64,000 nt of DNA, from positions 62,001 to 126,000 of the forward strand of contig NZ_BHYK01000009.1 in the NCBI RefSeq assembly GCF_003865095.1, given 5' to 3'. Shown here piece after piece: positions 1-6,366 of the stretch. Positions within the stretch are counted from its first letter, which is position 1; every line of letters begins with the position of its first letter. This DNA is from Clostridium tagluense (GTDB lineage Bacteria > Bacillota > Clostridia > Clostridiales > Clostridiaceae). The translations under genes and the position numbers were made by a program. Under the pieces are notes generated by a model. It saw only the letters and a program-made list of their open reading frames with translations. It searched no databases and had not been told where the DNA came from.

Positions 1-1
1 G

Positions 2-52
2 AGATTTAAATTAGAAGAAGAAGTAGCCGTTGATCAAATGGAACTTTTTTAA
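2..52 (+). CDS. C-terminal end of a truncated gene with a clamp-binding-like tail
   Basis: Only the last 16 codons and the TAA stop are inside the window. The peptide ends in DQMELF. The QxxLF pattern at an extreme C-terminus resembles the beta-clamp binding motif found at the end of Pol IV (DinB) and some MutS-type proteins, so a DNA repair or replication protein is a reasonable guess. With so few residues this is inference only. Confidence 0.35.
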   Translation, partial: RFKLEEEVAVDQMELF

Positions 53-73
53 AGGAACTGCTTGAATTAATTA

Positions 74-102
74 TTGACAATAGTAATAGCAACCAATATA
101 AT
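74..102 (+). promoter_or_regulatory. SigA-type promoter of the T-box leader
   Basis: A consensus -35 TTGACA (74-79) and -10 TATAAT (97-102) are separated by exactly 17 bases. Transcription would begin near 109, just ahead of the T-box leader. Both hexamers are perfect, so expression is probably limited by the downstream attenuator rather than by initiation. Confidence 0.85.
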
Positions 103-109
103 GTAATAA

Positions 110-398
110 ATGGAAAAAATATAAATACTATGAAGAGAAGAGTAAGTTTTGGAACAAGTTATAGCGAGCCAATGATGGTGTGAGATTGGTATGGAAACCT
201 TAACCGAAAAACATCTCGGAGTATCCAGCTGAAAGCAATGATCTAAAAAGCAAGTAGGTGGGGACGGTATCACACCGTTATAAGTGAGCAGTATCGAATA
301 TTGTTCCGTACTGCAGCGTGAGTGATTATTTTATAATAATTTAGGTGGTACCACGGAAGTTAAACCTTTCGTCCTATAGTAGGATGAAAGGTTTTTTT
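110..398 (+). promoter_or_regulatory. T-box riboswitch leader, probable threonine specifier
   Basis: The leader has a long structured Stem I region with an AGAGTA specifier-loop 5' strand near 134-139, a distal hairpin near 168-190, the conserved antiterminator T-box (AGGTGGTACCACGG, 343-356) and a rho-independent terminator directly after it. The 3' strand of the specifier loop reads A-ACC-GAAAA, which puts the triplet ACC (Thr) at 203-205 followed by the purine expected of T-boxes. AAC (Asn) one base earlier is the alternative but would be followed by C. The leader should permit transcription of the S66 peptidase gene when the matching tRNA is uncharged. The T-box identity is firm; the specifier assignment is moderately supported by manual pairing. 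Confidence 0.93.
363..398 (+). terminator. T-box attenuator terminator
   Basis: Inverted repeat of 13 bp (363-375 with 381-393) followed by a run of T residues. Its 5' arm lies just after the T-box sequence, so it is mutually exclusive with the antiterminator. Confidence 0.9.
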
Positions 399-431
399 GT
401 ATTGAATGAAATTACAAGAGGAGGAATTGTA

Positions 432-1421
432 ATGGATAGCATAATGAAATTAAAAAGAGGAGATTCGATTGGTATATTTTCACCATCATCACCTATAACT
501 TACACTTGTCCTAAAAGATTTGAAAGGGCAAAGGAATATTTAGAAAACAAGGGGTTCAAAATAGTTGAAGGAAAATTAACTGGAAAATGTGATTTTTATA
601 GATCAGGAAGTATTAAAGAAAGGGCAGATGAATTAAACAGTCTAATTAGAAATGCAGATATAAAATGCATTATGGCTACTATAGGAGGCATGAATTCAAA
701 TTCGATTCTTCCTTATATAGATTACGAAGCATTTAAAAGAAATCCTAAAATAATAATAGGATATTCAGATGTTACTGCAATTTTACTTGGCATATATGCA
801 AAAACAGGAATAAATACTTATTATGGACCTGCACTGGTAGCATCCTTTGGAGAATTATCTCCTTTTGTTGATTGGACTTATAACTATTTTAAAGAAATTA
901 CTGTAGATGAAATAAAATTTCCTTATGCTTTAGAGATTCCTGAGTATTGGACAGATGAGTGTATTAATTGGGAAACACAAGCTAGAAGCAAAGAAAAAAG
1001 AGAAAACCAGTGGATTACGGTTTATGAGGGTAATGTCAAGGGGAGAGTAATTGGCGGTAATTTAAATACAATACAAGGCATATGGGGCAGTGAATATATG
1101 CCGAAAATAGAAGAGGGGGATATACTTTTTATAGAGGATTCATTAAAAGATGCAGCAACAATAGAAAGAAGTTTTTCCTTTTTAGAAGTAAACGGTATTT
1201 TTGATAAAATATCTGGAATAATTCTTGGTAAGCATGAATTATTTGATGATTTGAAAACGGGTAGAAACCCATATGAAATTCTTTTAGAAGTATTAGGTGA
1301 TAGAAAAATACCATTTATTGCAGATTTTGATTGTTGCCACACACACCCTATGATAACTTTACCCATAGGGTGTTTAATAGAGCTTGATGCCACAAATAAA
1401 AAAGTAACTATTATTGGTTAA
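432..1421 (+). CDS. S66 family peptidase, MccF-like (LD-carboxypeptidase superfamily)
   Basis: This 329-residue protein matches the usual length of S66 serine peptidases. The nucleophile Ser112 lies in GYSD, a conserved Glu in IEDSL follows near residue 236, and the catalytic His is in the CCHTHP motif near residue 300, giving the Ser-Glu-His triad. The GGNLNT segment and the long insert before it are more like MccF than like cell-wall LdcA. MccF enzymes cleave the amide of processed microcin C, an aminoacyl-adenylate mimic that poisons an aminoacyl-tRNA synthetase. The ATG at 432 was chosen because a strong GAGGAGG site precedes it; an in-frame extension to 345 would run through the T-box terminator. 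Control by an upstream T-box fits a gene needed when charging of a tRNA is blocked. The exact substrate is unknown. Confidence 0.85.
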   Translation: MDSIMKLKRGDSIGIFSPSSPITYTCPKRFERAKEYLENKGFKIVEGKLTGKCDFYRSGSIKERADELNSLIRNADIKCIMATIGGMNSNSILPYIDYEAFKRNPKIIIGYSDVTAILLGIYAKTGINTYYGPALVASFGELSPFVDWTYNYFKEITVDEIKFPYALEIPEYWTDECINWETQARSKEKRENQWITVYEGNVKGRVIGGNLNTIQGIWGSEYMPKIEEGDILFIEDSLKDAATIERSFSFLEVNGIFDKISGIILGKHELFDDLKTGRNPYEILLEVLGDRKIPFIADFDCCHTHPMITLPIGCLIELDATNKKVTIIG

Positions 1422-1477
1422 TGGTAAAAATGATATTCAAATACTAAGATAAATAGAAGGCTAGGGGGGAATTTAGA

Positions 1478-2293
1478 ATGAGTGACATAGTAAAAGGATA
1501 TTATGATGAAAATGCACAACATGAATGGGAGAGATTAGACAATTCATATAGAAAAGTGGAGTTTCTAAGTACACTTTATCTTATAGATAAGTATTTTCCT
1601 AAAGAGGGAAAGCTTTGTGATATAGGATGTGGACCAGGAAGATATTCTATTGAAATGCTTAAAAAGGGTTATGATGTAACTTTATTTGAGTTATCAAGTG
1701 AAGAGCTTAAAATTGCTAAGGAGAAGATTAAATCAGAAGGATTAGAAGCAGAAGAATTTATTTGTGATACAGCATTAAATATTCATAGATTAGAAGATAA
1801 GAAGTTTAATGGAATACTAATAATGGGACCAATGTATCATCTTTATAAGAAAGAAGATAGATTAAAGGTGTTAAAAGAAGCTAGAAAGAAATTAACTGAT
1901 GATGGAGTGGCACTGATTTCTTACATTAACTCAATAGGAACTTTGAAAGCAGGGCTTACTGAATTTTATGAGACCTTTGAGAAAATTGACAATGTATATA
2001 ACTATTTAGGCGAACAAGTATTTGATGAAACTGAAAGCTTTACAGAGGTATATTTTACAACTCCAGATACTGCGTTAAAAGAAATAGAGGAAGCTGGTTT
2101 TAAAATCATAAGTTATGGTGGGGCAGAAAGCTTCTTAAGTGGGTTACATCTTCCACTTAAAAAGGTTTATGAAGAAAACAGAGCAGTATACGATAACTTC
2201 GTTAAGGTTGCTGTGGAGAAGTGTGAACTTCCACAATATAGAGATGCTACGGAACATTTAAATATAGTTGTTGGGATTAAAAAAGAAAAATAG
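1478..2293 (+). CDS. Class I SAM-dependent methyltransferase
   Basis: A 271-residue protein with the Rossmann methyltransferase motif I DIGCGPGRYS near residues 48-57, an acidic residue at the end of strand 2 (LFELS), and motif IV-like GPMYHLY. This is the Methyltransf_11/25-type fold that uses S-adenosylmethionine; the substrate cannot be deduced. The start is supported by an AGGGGGGA site. It lies 56 bases after the S66 peptidase gene and may be co-transcribed with it, but no other link to that gene is visible. Confidence 0.85.
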   Translation: MSDIVKGYYDENAQHEWERLDNSYRKVEFLSTLYLIDKYFPKEGKLCDIGCGPGRYSIEMLKKGYDVTLFELSSEELKIAKEKIKSEGLEAEEFICDTALNIHRLEDKKFNGILIMGPMYHLYKKEDRLKVLKEARKKLTDDGVALISYINSIGTLKAGLTEFYETFEKIDNVYNYLGEQVFDETESFTEVYFTTPDTALKEIEEAGFKIISYGGAESFLSGLHLPLKKVYEENRAVYDNFVKVAVEKCELPQYRDATEHLNIVVGIKKEK

Positions 2294-2426
2294 CAAAATA
2301 AATTAATGGTTATAGACTATAATATAAAAATAGTGAACTTTTTACTGAATATTTGCGTTAAAGGATTAGTGGTAGTGATTATTATCCACTATAATTCTTT
2401 CTTTATATTCTATAGTCATCCTTAAA

Positions 2427-2522
2427 ATGGGTTCTAAGATACTTATTATTTCGCAAATCATTATAGTTACCCTTACTCCTTGGATAATAATACCTGCAAT
2501 AGCAATAAAAAAGGGTAAGTGA
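2427..2522 (+). CDS. Small membrane protein, possible anti-sigma accessory (YxlD-like)
   Basis: A 31-codon ORF encoding one hydrophobic helix followed by a basic AIKKGK tail. It ends 6 bases before the next small membrane gene. No good ribosome-binding site was found, and the reading frame stays open about 50 codons upstream without an ATG, so it may be the tail of a longer or broken gene. Position and topology recall the YxlD/YxlE pair of the Bacillus SigY operon, but this is a weak resemblance. Confidence 0.35.
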   Translation: MGSKILIISQIIIVTLTPWIIIPAIAIKKGK

Positions 2523-2528
2523 AGTTTA

Positions 2529-2753
2529 ATGGTGATTTCGAATAATGGACTAATTATACTGTTAGCAATAGTTATTCCTATCTTACTACTCCAAGGAGCA
2601 TGGGTTTTTTATGATGCAAGAAGACGTAAAGAAAAATATTATTGGCTTTGGGGAATTTTTGCACTGATGGATACGCCAGCTAATCTGCCTATATATCTAT
2701 TAGTGACACGGATTTTATTAAATAATAAAAAGAGACATAGTTCTGACGCTTAA
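2529..2753 (+). CDS. PLDc_N-like small membrane protein (YxlE-like)
   Basis: A 74-residue protein with two transmembrane helices. The layout is a first helix ending LLQGAWVFYDARRR, then YWLWGIFAL and a second helix, which is the pattern of the phospholipase D N-terminal (PLDc_N) family of short membrane proteins. In Bacillus the SigY accessory protein YxlE has this form, and in that operon an ABC ATPase and permease follow. Here a deletion remnant of an ABC transporter lies 0.6 kb downstream, which supports the reading of a degraded operon of that type. No sigma factor gene is visible. Confidence 0.5.
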   Translation: MVISNNGLIILLAIVIPILLLQGAWVFYDARRRKEKYYWLWGIFALMDTPANLPIYLLVTRILLNNKKRHSSDA

Positions 2754-2787
2754 AATCAATATCGTCACTTGTCTTTTGTAAATGTTT

Positions 2788-3198
2788 TTAATTCAGTTTA
2801 CCCCAGTCCCAACGATTCTTAACTTTCGCTTGGGCCTGTTTATTTTTTTTTGCCATTATCGTATATATAATCTGGTTAAAAATTAATGCAACATAGCCAA
2901 CTATAAGAGAAATAATATTGCTAGTTTTTGCTTTTGATATATTTTCTTTAATCATGGTAATTTCTTCCGCAGATATAACTTTGTCAGTATTAAGTCTTAT
3001 TGCCAACCCATCAATACTGTGCGCCCCTAAAAGTGCAGATAGTGAGCAGAATAGTCCTACCACACCAAGAAGGATAAGCACTGAAATAATAAACCCACTG
3101 TCCGTAATCACAATTCCAACAAGTATTTTTTTCACTATGAAGATAATAGTTAAAACCGACAAGATTACACCTAGTATAATGTTAATAAATATAAACAA
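2788..3198 (-). CDS. Hypothetical membrane protein, three to four TM helices
   Basis: The 136-residue product has hydrophobic helices near residues 4-28, 35-60 and 95-118, with an acidic amphipathic stretch between the last two (ISAEEITMIKENISKA) and a basic C-terminus. The start codon is TTG at 3196-3198, chosen because a near-perfect GGGAGGAG site sits five bases upstream. It lies opposite to its neighbours and splits the YxlE-like gene from the transporter remnant. No family was recognised. Confidence 0.65.
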   Translation of the reverse strand: MFIFINIILGVILSVLTIIFIVKKILVGIVITDSGFIISVLILLGVVGLFCSLSALLGAHSIDGLAIRLNTDKVISAEEITMIKENISKAKTSNIISLIVGYVALIFNQIIYTIMAKKNKQAQAKVKNRWDWGKLN

Positions 3199-3325
3199 AT
3201 AATCTCCTCCCTTAATTTTAGTTGAATAATATATTTATATATAAATTATAACATAATTTTAAAATTTTTAAAATTAAAAATGGATATTTTTTCTAATAGC
3301 AAATAATAAATATTTTCAATAATAA

Positions 3326-3631
3326 AATGAACTTTTTCCTGAGGGAAGAATGGAAATATTAGAGTTTAATAAAGACTTGAAGTCAGAAGGAACCACCGTT
3401 TTTATATCCACTCATATTTTGAGTGATATAGAAAGAATTTGTGACCAGGTAAGTATTTTGGACAAAGTTCTTTTAAACTTTAAATGGTTAGAAAGTGTTT
3501 CGATAAATGAAAATAAGGCCTCTATCTATGTTATAGAAAATTATTCTTATACAATAGCATTTTTAATTATCTGTAGCATACTCTTTATAATAGCTACTAT
3601 TTTTAACATGAACAAAGTTGAGGTAACATAA
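3326..3631 (+). pseudogene. Fused remnant of an ABC transporter ATPase and its permease
   Basis: The frame opens inside the C-terminal half of an ABC ATPase: PEGRMEILEF, then TTVFISTHILSDIERI with the H-loop histidine, then QVSILDK. Walker A, the signature motif and Walker B are missing. After ILDK the sequence changes to LESVSINENKASIYVIENY and a terminal transmembrane helix, which looks like the last part of an ABC-2 type permease. An internal deletion therefore appears to have joined the two genes in frame. The product cannot be a functional ATPase. Confidence 0.7.
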
Positions 3632-3716
3632 TTAAAAGCAGAGCAAAGAGAATATCTATTAATAATTGTTATGTTACCTAAAACAAAAAGGATATCAAAA
3701 TAAGGGGGTATATATT

Positions 3717-3812
3717 ATGCCAGATAAGGGTAAAAGTAAAGGTGCTTCAACTAAGAATAAGGGCAAGAAAAGTGACAAAAAGGAACAAAAAAACAAAGGA
3801 CCTAAAAAGTAA
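3717..3812 (+). CDS. Lysine-rich 31-residue protein
   Basis: A short ORF with a good AAGGGGG site eight bases before the ATG and its own strong terminator immediately after the stop. Composition is extreme: about half Lys, with Gly, Ser, Asn and Gln, no aromatic residue and no hydrophobic segment (for example KGKKSDKKEQKNKG). A disordered, nucleic-acid-binding or spore-associated peptide is conceivable; no function is known to me. RBS, ORF and terminator together make it likely to be expressed. Confidence 0.6.
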   Translation: MPDKGKSKGASTKNKGKKSDKKEQKNKGPKK

Positions 3813-3818
3813 AAAAAA

Positions 3819-3851
3819 TTCCTGAGCTCGAAGAGTTCAGGAGTTTTTTTC
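3819..3851 (+). terminator. Rho-independent terminator
   Basis: Nine-base-pair stem (3821-3829 with 3833-3841, one G-U pair) and a GAA loop, flanked by A and T runs. It closes the lysine-rich small gene and insulates the GTPase locus from upstream transcription. Confidence 0.85.
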
Positions 3852-3942
3852 TTAGTGGTGAAACATAGGTAGAATTATATAAGAAATCTTTAGTAAAATG
3901 CTAAAATTATCAGTAAATTTACAAAATATAAGAGAAAAATGG

Positions 3943-3971
3943 TTGTAATAAATCAATTTTAAAATCATAAT
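3943..3971 (+). promoter_or_regulatory. Candidate promoter of the GTPase/tubulin/VWA locus
   Basis: TTGTAA (3943-3948) and CATAAT (3966-3971) are 17 bases apart in the only sizeable gap upstream of the locus. The region from 3852 to 4125 is otherwise featureless and very AT-rich, so other -10-like matches exist and this choice is tentative. Confidence 0.35.
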
Positions 3972-4125
3972 TAATAAGAGGCTTAGTAAATAATATAATA
4001 ACCACTAATTTATGGGTAATTGCATAAAAATAGAATAAATCAGAGGAAATTGTAATCTACTGTAGAATATAATTAAGTGGTAATATGTTTTAGTAAAAGA
4101 ATATGAAGGAGTTGAATCTAATAGC

Positions 4126-5142
4126 ATGGAAATTAAGTATAAAGAAATTAATGATCTAAAAGAGGAGATAGAGATAATTCTTTCTATAAAAGATGAACTA
4201 TCAAATGAAGAAATAAATAACTTTGTAGACTCCTTTCCTTCATTAACAGAAAAAGAAATAAGAGAAAAAATTGCTGAAATAACTAATAATAATGAATATT
4301 TAATAGAGGAAGTAAATATAGAAGAGCAGTTTGAAGAAAAACCAATTAATTTACAAAAAGAGTCCTTTGAAAAATGCGAGATAGCTGAGAGTGAAGAAAT
4401 AAAAGAAGAACAAGTCCAGCAAATCATAATAAATAAAATTCAAGAGAGTGAACCAGAAAATGAAATACAAATAGAAACTGTAGAAGAATTAAATTCTACG
4501 TTAATAGATATAGCAGCTATAGTGGGGGAAGTTAAGCATAATCAATTGTGCTTGCAATGGCAATGGCCAGAAAAAGCAAATAAGATTAAGGTAGTTTATA
4601 GAGGAGATAGCTTTCCTAAAAGTGCTGAGGATTCATCGGCAGCTACTAGTGTAATAAAAAGAGAAAAAGATGAAAATACAGGAACATTTGTTATTGACAG
4701 GATATCAGAAGGGAATTATTATTTCACTATTTATGTTATGGCGGAAATGAATGATAAGGTTTTTTATTCACAAGGTAAACGTCGTCTTATTGTTAACAAA
4801 AAACCTATTGAAATATATTATAATTTGAAGATTAAAAGAAGTTTACTCGGCAAGATTAAGTCAGCAGAAATTATGTTTAGTATGGAAGATGAGGGAGAAG
4901 TCAAATTACCAGCTATTACGGTGATAGGTAAAAGAGGGAATATGCCGATTCAAAAATTAGATGGTGATGATATATATACTTTTAATGAGGTGGTAATAAC
5001 TAAAAATAGACCATCTGTTTTTGAATTTCCTGTAGAGTCTATAAAAAACAATATGTACATAAAGCTATTTGTTATGAATGACAAAGAGAGTATAAGATAT
5101 AGGATAATATCTCCCGCTAGAGAAAAACTTTATTTTAAATAA
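4126..5142 (+). CDS. Beta-rich 'WQW' protein with acidic N-terminus, first gene of the GTPase locus
   Basis: A 338-residue soluble protein not recognised as a named family. Residues 1-125 are helical and very rich in Glu and Ile. Residues 130-340 are predicted beta-rich, in two parts: one opening with LCLQWQWPEKANKIKVVYRG and ending near VNKK, the other opening with EIYYNLKIKRSLLGK and containing a GKRGNMP turn. The smaller protein at 19081 has the same two parts (IKWQW, then DIFYKI and KKQGNYP), so they are paralogues. Each directly precedes a TRAFAC GTPase and GAP1-like pair. The ATG is the only start in frame; the GAAGGAG site is 14 bases away, which is long. A scaffold or adaptor role for its GTPase is inference from position. 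Confidence 0.75.
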   Translation: MEIKYKEINDLKEEIEIILSIKDELSNEEINNFVDSFPSLTEKEIREKIAEITNNNEYLIEEVNIEEQFEEKPINLQKESFEKCEIAESEEIKEEQVQQIIINKIQESEPENEIQIETVEELNSTLIDIAAIVGEVKHNQLCLQWQWPEKANKIKVVYRGDSFPKSAEDSSAATSVIKREKDENTGTFVIDRISEGNYYFTIYVMAEMNDKVFYSQGKRRLIVNKKPIEIYYNLKIKRSLLGKIKSAEIMFSMEDEGEVKLPAITVIGKRGNMPIQKLDGDDIYTFNEVVITKNRPSVFEFPVESIKNNMYIKLFVMNDKESIRYRIISPAREKLYFK

Positions 5143-5181
5143 GTGTTATCTATTAGAGATAATTGCTAGGAGGCATGAAAT

Positions 5182-6354
5182 ATGAACTTATTAAAAAAAT
5201 CTACTTATATATGCCCATTTTGTTTTACAGAACATAAATTAAGCGAAGTGAATTTTATATGTAAAAATGAACCAAATAAATGTGAAAATGCGAAAAGAGA
5301 AATTGTAATGGTTCCAGCTTCTAATGAGGGGAAAAATATTATGCCAAAGGATATGTTCTGTGATTCATGCGGGGAGAGCACAAATGTGAAGGTTTGTCCT
5401 ACATGCAATGCAGAACTTCCCTACACTATAGGTGAATATAAAGACTTGATTTTTGCAGTAATAGGTGCTAAGGAAGCAGGGAAGAGCCATTATATTGCAG
5501 TGCTTATAGATAAAATAATGAACGAAATTGGTGCTGCATTTAATTGCAGTCTGCAAGCCATTAACGATGCTACAATAACAAGGTATCGTAATGATTTTTA
5601 TTATCCGGTATTTAGAAGTAAAGAAATAATCAGGGTTACACATTCGGCTAAGACAGATGCAACCGTTAGTCAGCCACTTATATATACTTTAGCTTTTAGA
5701 GAGACCAGCATCTTTGGTGGTCTTTTAAAAAGCAAGAGAATTAGTAATGTGGTTACAATAGCGTTTTTTGATACTGCAGGTGAGGATTTGAATGAAGAAG
5801 ACACCATGAAGTCGGTAAATAAATATATATATAATTCTTCTGGTATTATTTTTTTATTAGATCCACTACAGCTTACTAATGTACGAGATTCTCTTCCAGA
5901 GGGAACCCAATTGCCGGAGCAGAACACTGAAATTGAAGATTTGCTTTCAAGAACAGCCAACCTTATAAGACGTGCAAAAGATAAGAAAATGACACAACTT
6001 ATAGATATACCAGTGGCAGTGGCATTTTCAAAAATGGATGCAGTAGAGTCCTTACTAGATCCATCTAGTTGTATTAATTACCCAAGTAAACATATAGGTT
6101 CAGGAAAATTCAATATTGCAGATTTTGAGGATGTAAATGGTTCAATGGAATCACTTGTAAGAAGTTGGGGTGGAGAAAATTTTGCAAATCAGCTTAGTTC
6201 AAATTTTAAGGAATTTGCTTATTTTGGGCTAACTGCTTTAGGATGTAGCCCTGATAGTAATAGTATTAAGAATTTAAGACCTAATAGAGTTGAAGATCCA
6301 TTTTTATGGTTACTTTGGAAACATAAGCTTATAAAATCAGAAAAGAGAAAGTGA
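5182..6354 (+). CDS. TRAFAC-clade GTPase with N-terminal zinc ribbons (GTPase A)
   Basis: The first 85 residues carry several Cys pairs (CPFC, CDSC, CPTC) that form treble-clef or ribbon-type zinc sites. The GTPase domain follows: P-loop GAKEAGKS near residues 94-101, G3-like FFDTAGED near 195-202, and an SKMD motif in place of NKxD near 283. The C-terminus has GLTALGCSP and PFLWLLW, shared with the second GTPase of the locus. This is the 'double-GTPase/TRAFAC clade' type found next to GAP1-like proteins in predicted NTP-dependent conflict or signalling systems. The AGGAGG site is clear. The next gene starts 12 bases after the stop. Confidence 0.85.
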   Translation: MNLLKKSTYICPFCFTEHKLSEVNFICKNEPNKCENAKREIVMVPASNEGKNIMPKDMFCDSCGESTNVKVCPTCNAELPYTIGEYKDLIFAVIGAKEAGKSHYIAVLIDKIMNEIGAAFNCSLQAINDATITRYRNDFYYPVFRSKEIIRVTHSAKTDATVSQPLIYTLAFRETSIFGGLLKSKRISNVVTIAFFDTAGEDLNEEDTMKSVNKYIYNSSGIIFLLDPLQLTNVRDSLPEGTQLPEQNTEIEDLLSRTANLIRRAKDKKMTQLIDIPVAVAFSKMDAVESLLDPSSCINYPSKHIGSGKFNIADFEDVNGSMESLVRSWGGENFANQLSSNFKEFAYFGLTALGCSPDSNSIKNLRPNRVEDPFLWLLWKHKLIKSEKRK

Positions 6355-6366
6355 GGCTAATATTTT

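Noticed and set aside
203-205. Asn specifier (AAC, 202-204) for the T-box
   Set aside because: The triplet would be followed by C, whereas T-box specifiers are followed by a purine; ACC followed by G fits better. It is kept as a lesser alternative in the feature entry.
1022-1393. Minus-strand ORF of 123 codons inside the S66 peptidase gene
   Set aside because: The plus-strand frame has a full catalytic triad; the reverse frame is a composition shadow.
4005-4427. 140-codon minus-strand ORF over the start of the first locus gene
   Set aside because: It is the Ser-rich antisense shadow of a Glu-rich coding sequence, has no ribosome site and no family features.
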